Of a stretch of DNA of 64,000 nucleotides, positions 17,489 through 27,038 are shown piece by piece. Numbering within the stretch: the stretch's first letter is position 1; each line of letters opens with the position of its first letter. The notes under the pieces were generated by a model that was not told the origin of the DNA, made no database searches, and saw only the letters and a list, made by a program, of their open reading frames with translations. This stretch comes from Alcaligenaceae bacterium. Lineage in GTDB: Bacteria > Pseudomonadota > Gammaproteobacteria > Burkholderiales > Burkholderiaceae_B. The position numbers and the translations under genes are program-made. The stretch covers positions 153,314 to 217,313 of the forward strand of contig JACCES010000009.1 in the NCBI GenBank assembly GCA_013416455.1, read 5' to 3'.

Positions 17489-18139
17489 TCACTGGTCAAA
17501 GACCAGCCGGTTCGGCGCCAGGATGATGATGCGGCGCTCAATGACTGCGATCACTTTCTGCGCGCGCATCTGCTTCAGGACGCGCGTGACACTGACACGG
17601 CTCAGGCCCGTCATTCGGGCGATCTCCGCATGTGTCAGGGAAATGGCCAGCAGCATGCCCCTGGCGGGCATGGCGATAGGCCGACCGTGCAGTTGCATCA
17701 GGCGGTTCAGAAGTTCGCCCACGCGTATCCAGGGCTCTCCGCGAAACACGTGCAACAGGCGCTGCGCACAGGTGTAATGCCGCATGGCGAGCACCCGCAG
17801 GAAAACCCAGGCCAGTTCGGGGTGATGGGGCAGCGCCACCTGGAGTCGTCTGATATTGAACGACAGCAGCGCCGAATCCTGTGTCGCCGTGGCCGTACCG
17901 TGGCAAGGCTCGCCAGTCAGCGCCGGCCCTTCGCCAAACAGGCCGTTGCGGCCCAGCAGATCGAATATCGCAGTCTCGCCGTCGGGAAACAAAGCGGACA
18001 GCTCCACCTCCCCATCGAGCACGAAATACACCTGCTGGACTTGTTCCCCTTGCCGGTAGATGGCCGTACCTTTGCGAACCAGAAGGCGTTGCGCCAAATG
18101 CTCCGCCCGTCTCCATACGGCAGCGCAGTCATCGCTCAT
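17489..18139 (-). CDS. Crp/Fnr-family transcriptional regulator
   Basis: A 216-aa regulator from MSDDCAAVW (an ATG at 18175 would add 12 residues). The N-terminal cNMP-binding-like jelly roll (about 20-125) includes GTAIYRQGEQVQQVYFVLDGEVELS. A dimer helix follows, then a winged HTH with LTHAEIARMTGLSRVSVTRVLKQM (about 165-190). The sensor domain lacks the Fnr N-terminal cysteine cluster, so it is not an oxygen-sensing Fe-S Fnr; the ligand is unknown. It is divergent from the GGDEF-EAL/MCP pair, and a 12-bp palindrome lies in between. Confidence 0.9.
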   Translation of the reverse strand: MSDDCAAVWRRAEHLAQRLLVRKGTAIYRQGEQVQQVYFVLDGEVELSALFPDGETAIFDLLGRNGLFGEGPALTGEPCHGTATATQDSALLSFNIRRLQVALPHHPELAWVFLRVLAMRHYTCAQRLLHVFRGEPWIRVGELLNRLMQLHGRPIAMPARGMLLAISLTHAEIARMTGLSRVSVTRVLKQMRAQKVIAVIERRIIILAPNRLVFDQ

Positions 18140-18271
18140 ATACCAGGTGTTGCGCGCCAGCGATGTCCCGTGCATATTGTTCTTACATCGACCTTATCAA
18201 CTCGATAGTATGAAGACTACAAATTCATGATTCGGTCGCTCTGTAACTTCAGATACAAAGAAGAAAAAACT

Positions 18272-18283
18272 TGTTACGTAACA
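18272..18283. promoter_or_regulatory. 12-bp perfect palindrome TGTTACGTAACA, candidate operator
   Basis: It lies in the intergenic region between the Crp/Fnr regulator and the GGDEF-EAL gene, about 40-50 bp before the latter's likely start. Its symmetry fits a dimeric regulator. It does not match the classic Crp or Fnr consensus. Confidence 0.4.
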
Positions 18284-18324
18284 TCTGGCCGATAAGGAGG
18301 AAGGCCGGATGTTGTGGTGCATGC

Positions 18325-20136
18325 ATGGCATTTGGCCAGAGCGCCGCGGGACGCCGGGACGAAATTCGCATGGCTGCAATAAGAGAACACCGGCTGTGTT
18401 CATGGATACCCCGGCGCGCAAATCCCTTGAAACGCCAGTTGGACGAGGCGCTGAAGGAGTTGGGCGAGCTGCGGGCGGCTCTGGATGCGCACGCCATAGT
18501 TGCGATCACCGATAGGCGCGGCGTGATCATCAAGGTGAACGAGAAGTTCTGCCAGATATCCAAGTACTCTCGCCAGGAGCTGCTGGGCGCCACGCACCGG
18601 GTCATCAATTCCGGCCATCACCCCAAGGCGTTCTTTGACAATCTCTGGAGAACCATCTCGTCGGGGCGGGTGTGGCAGGGGGAAATCTGCAACCAGTCCA
18701 AGGACGGCAGGCTGTACTGGGTCGCCACGACCATCGTCCCCTTCCTGGGCGACGATGGAAAGCCGGTACGGTACGTCAGTATCCGGGCCGACATTACGCA
18801 GCGCAAGCTCGCGGAGCAGTTGGCAAGGAAAATGGCCTTTTATGATCCTCTGACCAACCTGCCGAACCGGCGCCTGCTCACGGACCGGATCCGCCATGCG
18901 AGCCTGGCCACGCGGTCGCAGGGCCATGCATGCGCCCTGGTGCTGCTGGATTTCGACCATTTCAAAGAGATCAACGATACGCTGGGGCACAACCTGGGAG
19001 ACAAGTTGCTGTGCCAGGCCGCGGATCGGCTGCGCCGCAATGTGCGGGAATCGGATACGGTCGCCCGGCTCGGTGGCGACGAGTTCGTCGTGCTGCTGGA
19101 ATCGCTGGACGCCGACCTGGATTCCGCCCTGATCAAGACAATGGCCATCTCGGAAAAGATACGAAATGCGATGGCGGCGGGTTTCGTTGCCGATGGCAGG
19201 CACATGCACTCGACCGTCAGCATAGGCGTCACGCTGTTCAACGATAAGACACGGCAGCAGGACGTGCTGAAGCAGGCGGACATGGCGCTCTACCAGGCAA
19301 AGGCCCGGGGGCGCAACCAGATCTGCCTGTTCGATGCATCCCTTCAGTCCGCAGTCGAGGAACATGCCAAGCTGATGGCCGACCTGCGGTACGCCGTCAT
19401 TCGGCAGGAATTCCGGCTCTTCTATCAACCGGTGGTCAACGCCGCGGGGATACCCGCAGGCTACGAAGCTCTGCTGCGCTGGGAACATCCTGAAAGGGGG
19501 CGGGTCTCACCCGCCGGCTTCATTGGACAGCTCGAACAGTCCGGCCTGATCCTGCCAGTGGGAAAGTGGGTGCTTCGAACCGCCTGTCGCCAGCTGGAAG
19601 CGTGGGGCCGGGACCAGGCAACCGCGCATCTGACCCTGGCCATAAACGTCAGCGCGAAACAGTTCCTGGATCCGGACTTCGTCGCCGAGGTACGGCAGGC
19701 GCTTGCGGTATCTGGCGCCAACCCGCAGCGGCTGTACCTGGAGCTGACCGAGAGCACATTCCATAGCGACGTCGAACAGCTCATCGACAAAATGAACCGT
19801 CTGAGGCATGAGGGAGTCCGCTTTTCATTGGACGACTTCGGCACAGGCTATTCGTCGTTGAGCTACCTGAAACGCCTGCCCCTGGCCCGGCTAAAGATAG
19901 ACCGGTCGTTCGTCCGCAACATACTGACCGACCCCGATGATGCCGCCATCGTAAGAACCATCCTGGAGCTGGCCCGGTTCCTGGAACTGGATGTGGTGGC
20001 CGAAGGCGTGGAAACCATGGAGCAGGCCGACTTCCTGCGGGCCAATCACTGCGCCGCCTTCCAAGGCTACCTGTTCGGCGGGCCCGAACCATTGGAGGCG
20101 GTTCCCAGCACCGACACAGACATGAGGGCCAGATGA
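18325..20136 (+). CDS. PAS-GGDEF-EAL cyclic-di-GMP synthase/phosphodiesterase
   Basis: A 603-aa protein from ATG 18325 (588 aa from ATG 18370). After a short coiled coil comes a PAS domain with PAC (about 45-170). The diguanylate cyclase domain has intact GGDEF (250-254) and an RxxD inhibitory site (RESD) five residues before it. The EAL domain has Glu381 in YEALLRW, and [33 protein letters not shown] and QGYLF are all present. Both activities are therefore possible. There is no membrane segment, so it is cytoplasmic. The start is uncertain: the strong AAGGAGG at 18295-18301 leads an out-of-frame ATG. Its stop overlaps the next start (ATGA). Confidence 0.9.
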   Translation: MAFGQSAAGRRDEIRMAAIREHRLCSWIPRRANPLKRQLDEALKELGELRAALDAHAIVAITDRRGVIIKVNEKFCQISKYSRQELLGATHRVINSGHHPKAFFDNLWRTISSGRVWQGEICNQSKDGRLYWVATTIVPFLGDDGKPVRYVSIRADITQRKLAEQLARKMAFYDPLTNLPNRRLLTDRIRHASLATRSQGHACALVLLDFDHFKEINDTLGHNLGDKLLCQAADRLRRNVRESDTVARLGGDEFVVLLESLDADLDSALIKTMAISEKIRNAMAAGFVADGRHMHSTVSIGVTLFNDKTRQQDVLKQADMALYQAKARGRNQICLFDASLQSAVEEHAKLMADLRYAVIRQEFRLFYQPVVNAAGIPAGYEALLRWEHPERGRVSPAGFIGQLEQSGLILPVGKWVLRTACRQLEAWGRDQATAHLTLAINVSAKQFLDPDFVAEVRQALAVSGANPQRLYLELTESTFHSDVEQLIDKMNRLRHEGVRFSLDDFGTGYSSLSYLKRLPLARLKIDRSFVRNILTDPDDAAIVRTILELARFLELDVVAEGVETMEQADFLRANHCAAFQGYLFGGPEPLEAVPSTDTDMRAR

Positions 20137-21677
20137 GAGACAACAGGCCGGTTACGCAGCAAGAGCACGACTTCGCAGACGACGCGACATTGATGTCCAC
20201 GACTGATCATGAAGGCTACATCACCTACGCCAACGAGGCGTTCAACGAGGTCAGCGGATTCAGCCCTCAGGACCTCCTGGGTCAGCCGCACAACATCGTC
20301 CGGCATCCGGACATGCCCCGGGAAGCGTTTGCCGACATGTGGACGACCCTGAAGCAAGGGGAACCTTGGACGGCCCTGGTGAAGAACCGCCGGAGCAATG
20401 GGGACCACTACTGGGTAAGGGCCAATGCGGTCCCGATCATCAGAGACGGTGTGAACGAAGGTTACATGTCCGTGCGAACCAAGCCGAGCCGGCGGGAAAT
20501 CGAGCAGTTCGAACCGCTGTACCTGGCCATGTCCCGGCGGCAAGCCTCCGGCCGCAGACTCTACAAAGGCGTGCTGTTGCGCACCGGCCCGGGCATATTG
20601 CTGGATATGTTCAAAGTGCTGTCGGTGCGCGGGCGCATCCGCCTGAATGTCGGGCTGCTGTGGCTGGCGCTGATGGCCGGCCTCTTCCTGTTCGGCGGTG
20701 ATCCGGCACAGACGGCGGCCACCGCATCGCTGGCAAGCGCGCTGTCGGCGATCCTGTGTCTGGCGCTCGAAAGGCAGCTGGCGAGACCGCTCGAACTGCT
20801 CAGGCGTAGAGCCCTGGATGTGGCTACGGGGAACAACCGGAATGTCATGAACTTGGACCGCGTCGATGAAATCGGCATGACCATGCGAACCATCAGCCAA
20901 CTGGGCCTGATGTTCCGCTGGCTGGTCGATGACGTGAGCGAGCAGGCGGTGGCGGTAAGGACAGCCGTCAACAGCATCGCCAGAGGCAATCAGGATCTCG
21001 ATGTCCGCACCGAGCAGGCATCGGCCAGTATCGAGTCGACGGCGTCCGCCATGGAGGAAATGATCGCCACGGTCCAGAACAACGCGGAAACCGCGGAACA
21101 GGCCAATGTATTGTCGGGCGCAGCCTCCCGGGCTGCGGAGCGGGGAGGCGAAGCCATGGCGCAGATCGTAGCCACCATGCAGGACATTTCCACGGACTCC
21201 CGGCGCATCATGGACATCATCGGCATCATCGACGAAATTGCCTTCCAGACCAATTTTCTGGCTCTCAATGCGGCGGTCGAGGCGGCGCGCGCGGGTGCGC
21301 AGGGCCGGGGGTTTGCCGTGGTCGCGAGCGAAGTGCGCGCACTTGCCCAGCGCAGCGCGGCCTCGGCCCAGGAAATCAAGACCCTGATCGAGGCAAGCGC
21401 CACAAAAATCGAGGCGGGATCGCGGATGGTCGATGAAGCAGGGCAGGTCATCGACCGCATCGTTGCGCAGGCCCAGCAGGTGTCGAGCCTGATCGCCGAA
21501 ATCAGCACCGCCACGCGCGAACAGAGCGAAGGTATCGGCCAGATCGGGCAGGTCGTGACGCACATGGATCACCTGACGCAGCAGAATGCCTCGCTGGTGA
21601 AGCGCAGTGCCGCCGCGTCAGCGGATCTGGATTGGCAGGCCGGCCAGTTGGTCGAGGCGGTCAGGGTGTTCCGGTAA
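20133..21677 (+). CDS. Aer-like methyl-accepting chemotaxis protein with N-terminal PAS
   Basis: A 514-aa chemoreceptor. The PAS domain (about 15-120) shows Aer-type motifs [26 protein letters not shown] and [13 protein letters not shown], suggesting FAD and redox/energy sensing. Two membrane helices follow at about 168-205, a HAMP-like linker, and a long signalling coiled coil with the conserved tip [21 protein letters not shown] (about 368-388). There is no C-terminal methylation-enzyme-binding pentapeptide. The start overlaps the GGDEF-EAL stop, so redox taxis and c-di-GMP turnover are probably co-produced. Confidence 0.93.
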   Translation: MRDNRPVTQQEHDFADDATLMSTTDHEGYITYANEAFNEVSGFSPQDLLGQPHNIVRHPDMPREAFADMWTTLKQGEPWTALVKNRRSNGDHYWVRANAVPIIRDGVNEGYMSVRTKPSRREIEQFEPLYLAMSRRQASGRRLYKGVLLRTGPGILLDMFKVLSVRGRIRLNVGLLWLALMAGLFLFGGDPAQTAATASLASALSAILCLALERQLARPLELLRRRALDVATGNNRNVMNLDRVDEIGMTMRTISQLGLMFRWLVDDVSEQAVAVRTAVNSIARGNQDLDVRTEQASASIESTASAMEEMIATVQNNAETAEQANVLSGAASRAAERGGEAMAQIVATMQDISTDSRRIMDIIGIIDEIAFQTNFLALNAAVEAARAGAQGRGFAVVASEVRALAQRSAASAQEIKTLIEASATKIEAGSRMVDEAGQVIDRIVAQAQQVSSLIAEISTATREQSEGIGQIGQVVTHMDHLTQQNASLVKRSAAASADLDWQAGQLVEAVRVFR

Positions 21678-21685
21678 CCGAACCG

Positions 21686-21707
21686 GCGGCCGCCCGGGGG
21701 CGGCCGC
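21686..21707. other. GC hairpin between convergent MCP and GH31 genes
   Basis: GCGGCCGCC pairs with GGCGGCCGC around CGGG in the 39-bp convergent gap. No T-run exists on either side; it may still act as a transcription barrier. Confidence 0.45.
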
Positions 21708-21716
21708 GGCCTATGT

Positions 21717-23972
21717 TCAGCGCGCCCGGGAAATACGCACCTCGGCCCCACGCCGCTTGACCTCGAGGCCTTCGGACGGCAGGATGCGCAGGCCTTCGAG
21801 GCCCTTGATGTAGCTGGAGCCCTGCATCTGCATTACCCGGATCTTGTTGCGCATGACGACCGGGCTGTGCTCGGGCATGCCGAACATCCAGACTTCGTCG
21901 AGCAGGCGCGCCGAGTTGAAGTCGGCGGTATGCAGGCCGCCCGGCCCCAGGCAGAGCATGTGGCCTTCGCGCCCGAATACCGGCATGGTATCCAGCCCGG
22001 AATCGACCTCGAGTATCGTGCCGCCTTCGTAGCGCCAGCCGGTGTTCAGATCCCACCATGCCTGCCCTTCCGGAAGGTAGACGCGCGAAGCGCCACCCGG
22101 TTCGAGGACGGGCGCCACCAGCAATGCCGGCCCGAACAGATACTGGGTGTCCCAGGCCTGCGCCACGGCATCGGCCGGGAAGCTGAGCGCCATGGAACGC
22201 TGGACCGGCAGGCCGGTGCGTACCGCATCCTCGATGATGCCCAGCACGTATGGAATGAGACGGTAGCGCCATTGCAGCCAATGACGCACTAGCGCCTGCG
22301 TGGATGCATCGAAGGCCGACGGCAGCAGGCCGGGCGTGCCCTGGAAGGAAAAATTCGCCGAGAACACGCAGGCGGCCAGCCAGCGCAAGTACAGTTCCGG
22401 CGTCATTGCATCCAGGGGGTTTTGAGCCGAGCCAAGCCGGTGGGTCTGCACCGGAATGCCGCTGTCGCCCACTGACAGCGCCGCACGCAGGCTGTGTTCC
22501 ATGCCGGCCCAGGTGTTCTCGCAGCGCGGCCCTTCCTGCCAGGCGCTGCGCTGAACCGCCGGATGCAGGTCCGTGCTGACGACCACGCCTTCCTGCGGGG
22601 TGCGATGGCCGGCCACGGCATCGAACAGTGCGCGGCGCGCCAGCAGCGGATATGCCGTGCGCAGCACGGCACCGCACTCGCCTCCCCTTGCGGTCACGTC
22701 GTCGGGGATGTCTGCCTGCACGCTGCAAACGGGCGCGCCCAGCCCTTCATCGACAGCCTGGCGCTGGCGCTCCACCCACAGTTTGTAGACGTCCTTGTTG
22801 GTGAGATCGAGCAGGCCATAGGGCTGGGCACCGCTGGATTCATTGCCGGCGAACACGCAGGCGGAACCGTCTTCGTCGCGGATCAGCAGCCAGCCACGGT
22901 CTTCCCATTCCTCGAAAAGCTGCGTGCCCTGAAGCACCGCCGGCAAGGTGGGCGCGGCCAGCTGCACATTGGCCTTCTGCAGCCGCGCATGGAATTCACG
23001 CGCATCGCCGCAGCGCGCCGCATTCCATTCGAAAACCGGCTTGTCGCTCTGAAAGCCATAAGGCATGGGAGCCGCCATCTGCAATGTGTCGACGCTCCAG
23101 TCGTTGGCGCGGAACGTCTCCACGATGGCCAGCGTTTCGTCCAGCGACATGCCGGGCGCCTGTTCCAGCCAGACCCCCATCGGCCACAGCCCCGGCTGGC
23201 CGGCCCGGCCGGTGAGCGCCGTGAACTGGTTGATGATCTCGGATGGTTCGCCCGCAAAGAGAAAGACGTCCAGCACCTTGTCGTGCACGGCGTAGCGGCA
23301 GGCATCGGGCACAGTGCCGGCCAGATCGTACTCGACACGGCCGAGCGTATTGACATACAGGCCCCAGCCCTCGGTGCTCCACAGCAGGGACGCCGCCCTG
23401 GCCGCGGGATCGTCCGACACCAGTACGCATCCGCGGCGGTCCGGATCGCCGGCCGTCTCGCCGAGGCCGTGCAGGTATTCCTCGGGTTCCAGCCCCGTGG
23501 CCAGCCGCCACACGGCCTCGCCATTGTGCTCGCCCTGCTTCAGCGCGTCTTCGGGGACACTGCGCAGCAGACAGCGGTCACCCCGGTACAGGGCGAACCG
23601 CAACGGCGCGGAAGATATCTCGAGGGCAATCTCGCCCTGCTCCATCCTCCATGCGCCGGCGGCATCCATCAAGGAACTGGTCGCCATTTCACCCACCGCC
23701 TCATCGCGAGCCAGCAGCATTTCGACATGCGCCTTCTGCCGCATGGTAGGTTTTTCCTCACGGGCGGCCAGCACATCGGGCGGAGCACATCGGATGCGGT
23801 ACACGCCCGGGGCGTGCGCCTCGATTTGCAGCGCAAGCCCGGCTTCCGGGACGGCGAAGTCGGCCCGGACGGCGCTTGCGTGAATGAATTCAAGATGGGT
23901 CAGAGGGGTAACGTGAACTTGATCAGAGTCGTGCGGCACAGCGCAATCCTCGGGCCATGGCCCAATAAGCAT
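21717..23972 (-). CDS. GH31-family TIM-barrel protein lacking both catalytic aspartates (probable pseudoenzyme)
   Basis: A 751-aa protein with the full alpha-glucosidase/alpha-xylosidase (YicI-like) layout: N-terminal beta-sandwich (YLHGLGET, WSTEGWGLYVN), barrel (WPMGVWLEQAPGMSLDETL), and C-terminal sandwich (QYLFGPALLVAPVLEPGG). In YicI the nucleophile is Asp in KTDFGERIPTDV and the acid/base is Asp in HWGGD, 66 residues later. Here the aligned positions are Ser417 (CSVQADIPDDV) and Arg483 (EGPRCENTW), also 66 apart. The HDIGGF loop is HRLGSA. Hydrolysis is therefore unlikely. There is no signal peptide. The start at 23972 is the first ATG; no strong ribosome site. Confidence 0.85.
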   Translation of the reverse strand: MLIGPWPEDCAVPHDSDQVHVTPLTHLEFIHASAVRADFAVPEAGLALQIEAHAPGVYRIRCAPPDVLAAREEKPTMRQKAHVEMLLARDEAVGEMATSSLMDAAGAWRMEQGEIALEISSAPLRFALYRGDRCLLRSVPEDALKQGEHNGEAVWRLATGLEPEEYLHGLGETAGDPDRRGCVLVSDDPAARAASLLWSTEGWGLYVNTLGRVEYDLAGTVPDACRYAVHDKVLDVFLFAGEPSEIINQFTALTGRAGQPGLWPMGVWLEQAPGMSLDETLAIVETFRANDWSVDTLQMAAPMPYGFQSDKPVFEWNAARCGDAREFHARLQKANVQLAAPTLPAVLQGTQLFEEWEDRGWLLIRDEDGSACVFAGNESSGAQPYGLLDLTNKDVYKLWVERQRQAVDEGLGAPVCSVQADIPDDVTARGGECGAVLRTAYPLLARRALFDAVAGHRTPQEGVVVSTDLHPAVQRSAWQEGPRCENTWAGMEHSLRAALSVGDSGIPVQTHRLGSAQNPLDAMTPELYLRWLAACVFSANFSFQGTPGLLPSAFDASTQALVRHWLQWRYRLIPYVLGIIEDAVRTGLPVQRSMALSFPADAVAQAWDTQYLFGPALLVAPVLEPGGASRVYLPEGQAWWDLNTGWRYEGGTILEVDSGLDTMPVFGREGHMLCLGPGGLHTADFNSARLLDEVWMFGMPEHSPVVMRNKIRVMQMQGSSYIKGLEGLRILPSEGLEVKRRGAEVRISRAR

Positions 23973-24088
23973 TCAAAAGCCATTATTCTGACGGATTTGG
24001 GCTATAAAATAAAATCCTGCTACATTCTGTCTTGGAGTTTGCCGGTTTGGCGAAGTTCCCGCCAGTCTTTTTCGCCCGTCTCCAGGCC

Positions 24089-25951
24089 CTAACGCGGCCT
24101 CACCGCCTTCAGCAATTCACGCTCCAGCGGCAGCGGTTCGGCGCCCAGCGTGGCGGCCATGATTTCCCCGGCCAGCGTCATCCAGCTCAGGCCGCGCGAA
24201 CCATAAGCGCACGCCAGCCACAGAGACCGCCTGGCATCGGCGGGGCCGATCACCGGCAGATGATCGCTCACCGCGGCCCGCCAGCCCGCCCAGCCGTCGT
24301 CCGGCGCCGCCCTTGCCGACATCAGCGCTTCGGGGCCGGTTTCCAGCAGCCCAGCAACCTTCAAGGCCACCTCGCGAAACCCCGCATCCGAAGGCCGGCC
24401 CGCGGCCAGCCCGGGATCGAACACGTAGGTGCTGCCGCCCACGTGCACCCCTTCGTCCTGCGGCAGCCAGTATCCCGCCCCGGCCACGATCGACCGGGTG
24501 CCGCGCCCGAGTGCCGCGGCGCGAAAATGGGCCACCTGCCCCCCCATGCGCTGCATGCGCGCCAGTTTCGGAAAACCGGCGTCCGGCATGGCGGCCGCCA
24601 GCAGGGCCGGCGCATCGGCCGCGGCGGCAATCACCGCCCGCGGCGCCTCGGCAAGCACGGCCCCCTCGTCGCTCAGTGCCCGCCAGATGCCGCCCCGCTC
24701 ATTCAGCCGCCCTACCCGGCGAGCGCATACGGTGATGCCATCGTGTGCCAGCAGGGCCGCCACGAGGCGGGCCGGCCGCAGCAGCGCCCCGGCGCCCAGC
24801 CACACCCCGCCGGTGGAAAGCGGCCACCCGGTGCGCGCAGCGGTCTCAGCGGCGGGACACCAGCTTGCCCACTCCGGCGGAAGGCGCAATGCCTCCAGGG
24901 CGCTTTGCCAGGGTCCGGCCTCGGCGGCGGCCACGCGGACCAGCGAACCGCAAGCTTCATGCACGCCGGGCAGCCCCTTCCAGCGCAAGCCGGCCAGCAG
25001 TATGCCCGCGCGGCTCAGGCGGGACATCGGGTTGTCGTCCCGGCTGAGCGCCGGCGTCATGGCGGCGCAGCGATGGCCTTCGTGGCCGCCCGCCGGCCCC
25101 CGGGCGAAAGCCGGGTCCAGCACCGTGACGGCATGCCCCCGCAGCGCCAGGGAGTGGGCCATGCCGGCGCCCGCCAGGCCGCCGCCCACGACGATCACCG
25201 CATCGCGCCGGGGCGGGGCCGCCATGCGCCCCAGCCCCGGCCTGAGCACCGCGCGCGACATCTGGCGCTTGCCGCCGAAGCCGGGCGCGCGCGACACCAG
25301 GAAGCCGGCGGCGGCGAGATCGCGCCGCACCTGCCCGGCGCAGCACCAGCTGGCCGCCGTCGCCCCGGCATTGGCGATGCGCACCAACTGGCCGAACAGC
25401 TCACGCGACCACATTGCCGGATTGAGCCGTGGCGCGAAGCCGTCCAGAAAGAAGGCGTCCACGCCGGCCTCGGCCTGGCGCGCCAGATATTCCACCGAGC
25501 CGAAGGCAAGCGTCAGGGTCAGGCGCCCCTCTTCGAATTCCAGGCGGTGCAGGCCGGGGAGCAGCGGCGGCCAGGCCCTCACGAGCGCATCGGCCATCCC
25601 GCGCAGTTCGCCCGCATGGCCCGCCAGGGCGGCCGCCAGATCCCCCGCCGAAAACGGATGAGCCTCGAAGGACAGGAAATGCAGATGCCGGGGACGCCCC
25701 GGAGCGTCACGCCAGGCCTGCCACAAGGCCAGGAAGTTGTGGCCCAGGCCGAATCCCGTCTCGCACACAGTGAAGGTATCGCGGCCGCTCCAACGACCCG
25801 GCAGCCCGTTGCCCCCGATGAAAACATGGCGGGCCTGATCGAGGGCCCCCGCGCGGGCATGATAGACATCGCCATACAGCGTGCTGGCGGGCACGCCTTG
25901 TTCGTTGAAGACCAGGCTGGCCGGCCGCAGGGGTTCGCGCTGGAACCTCAT
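24089..25951 (-). CDS. mnmC: Bifunctional tRNA mnm5s2U biosynthesis enzyme MnmC
   Basis: Completes 5-methylaminomethyl-2-thiouridine at tRNA wobble position 34. The N-terminal SAM methyltransferase (MnmC2/MnmD, about 1-235) has CETGFGLGHNFLALW and VDAFFLDGFAPRLNPAMW. The C-terminal FAD oxidoreductase (MnmC1, about 250-620) has VIVVGGGLAGAGMAHSLA and the late GSRGLSWM motif. The length of 620 aa is slightly below E. coli MnmC. The gene stands alone and is divergent from the suhB-like gene. It may modify the tRNA-Lys(TTT) encoded about 7 kb away. Confidence 0.95.
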   Translation of the reverse strand: MRFQREPLRPASLVFNEQGVPASTLYGDVYHARAGALDQARHVFIGGNGLPGRWSGRDTFTVCETGFGLGHNFLALWQAWRDAPGRPRHLHFLSFEAHPFSAGDLAAALAGHAGELRGMADALVRAWPPLLPGLHRLEFEEGRLTLTLAFGSVEYLARQAEAGVDAFFLDGFAPRLNPAMWSRELFGQLVRIANAGATAASWCCAGQVRRDLAAAGFLVSRAPGFGGKRQMSRAVLRPGLGRMAAPPRRDAVIVVGGGLAGAGMAHSLALRGHAVTVLDPAFARGPAGGHEGHRCAAMTPALSRDDNPMSRLSRAGILLAGLRWKGLPGVHEACGSLVRVAAAEAGPWQSALEALRLPPEWASWCPAAETAARTGWPLSTGGVWLGAGALLRPARLVAALLAHDGITVCARRVGRLNERGGIWRALSDEGAVLAEAPRAVIAAAADAPALLAAAMPDAGFPKLARMQRMGGQVAHFRAAALGRGTRSIVAGAGYWLPQDEGVHVGGSTYVFDPGLAAGRPSDAGFREVALKVAGLLETGPEALMSARAAPDDGWAGWRAAVSDHLPVIGPADARRSLWLACAYGSRGLSWMTLAGEIMAATLGAEPLPLERELLKAVRPR

Positions 25952-26020
25952 GTGCGGCCCCGTTCGCCCCGAAGCCCGCGAACATGCGCCGCGCGTAGGA
26001 TAGCCGTCATGCTCGTCACG

Positions 26021-26026
26021 TACAAT
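26021..26026 (+). promoter_or_regulatory. -10 element candidate of the inositol-monophosphatase gene
   Basis: TACAAT lies 26 bp before the ATG, in the mnmC-suhB divergent gap. The -35 at 17-bp spacing (GGATAG) is poor, so an activator or a different start is possible. Confidence 0.35.
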
Positions 26027-26052
26027 GAGACGCAGCTACCATAGAGGGTCCG

Positions 26053-26919
26053 ATGAACCAGGAACATGTCATGCAATCTTTACGCCTTCCCTTGAGTGAT
26101 TGCCTGGATGCCGCGGTAACGGCTGCCCATGCGGCTGCGGCGATTTTACAGTCGCACGCCCACAATCGGGCCGACCTGGTGATCGACACCAAGATGCGCA
26201 ACGACCTGGTGTCGCAGGCCGACCGGGAAGCCGAACAGGCCATCATCGGCATCCTGCTGGAACGCACCCCCCTGCTGGGCATCGTCGCCGAAGAAAGCGG
26301 CGGCAAGGCCTCCGACATCGCCACCTGGTACATCGACCCGCTGGACGGCACCACCAACTTCCTTCACGGCATTCCGCAATACGCGGTGTCCATCGGGCTG
26401 ATCGCCCACGCGGGCGCGAAAGTGAACGGCGACGAGCCGCTGGAAAAGGACACCCCGGTGATCGGGGTCGTGTACGACCCCAACCGCGAAGAACTGTTCA
26501 CCGGCCTGCACGAAGTCGGCGCCTGGCTGAACGGCCGCCGCATCCAGTGCTCCCGCGCCCGCAGCCTCGCCGACTCCGTGCTGGGCACCGGGCTGCCCTT
26601 CCGCGATTTTTCCTTTGCCGACGAATACATGCCGACCCTGCACCAGGCCATCCAGCATACCCGCGGAGTCAGGCGTCTGGGCGCCGCCGCCCTGGATCTT
26701 GCATGGGTGGCTTGCGGCCGCTACGATGGCTACTGGGAAATGGGTCTCGCCCCTTGGGATGTCGCCGCGGGCACCGTGCTGGTACGCGAAGCCGGCGGCA
26801 TCTGCGAAGACATCTTCCATGCCGACCCGTGGCCCATCAATGGCTACATCTATGCAGGCAACGAGTTCACGGCCCCCGCGCTCGACGCCATGATCCAGCC
26901 CCACATGAAGCAGCGCTGA
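26053..26919 (+). CDS. suhB: Inositol monophosphatase family protein (SuhB-like)
   Basis: A 288-aa Mg-dependent, Li-sensitive phosphatase fold. Motifs: EEESGG-like VAEESGG (metal Glu), the signature YIDPLDGTTNFLHGIP, and WDVAAGTVLVREAGG near the C-terminus, so all metal ligands are present. E. coli SuhB also acts with the Nus complex in rRNA antitermination; whether this protein does cannot be told from sequence. Two inserted stretches (around KVNGDEPLEKDTP) lengthen it by about 20 residues over E. coli SuhB. It is followed by the M20 gene after 119 bp on the same strand. Confidence 0.88.
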   Translation: MNQEHVMQSLRLPLSDCLDAAVTAAHAAAAILQSHAHNRADLVIDTKMRNDLVSQADREAEQAIIGILLERTPLLGIVAEESGGKASDIATWYIDPLDGTTNFLHGIPQYAVSIGLIAHAGAKVNGDEPLEKDTPVIGVVYDPNREELFTGLHEVGAWLNGRRIQCSRARSLADSVLGTGLPFRDFSFADEYMPTLHQAIQHTRGVRRLGAAALDLAWVACGRYDGYWEMGLAPWDVAAGTVLVREAGGICEDIFHADPWPINGYIYAGNEFTAPALDAMIQPHMKQR

Positions 26920-27038
26920 TCACGGCTTTGAACGCGCCGTCCCGGCATCCGGGCGCCGGCATCGGCTGCTTGCCGGGGAAGCCGGCGCGATCCCGCCGGG
27001 CCCGACCACCCCATACGCACAAAGGAGCGGAACCCATC

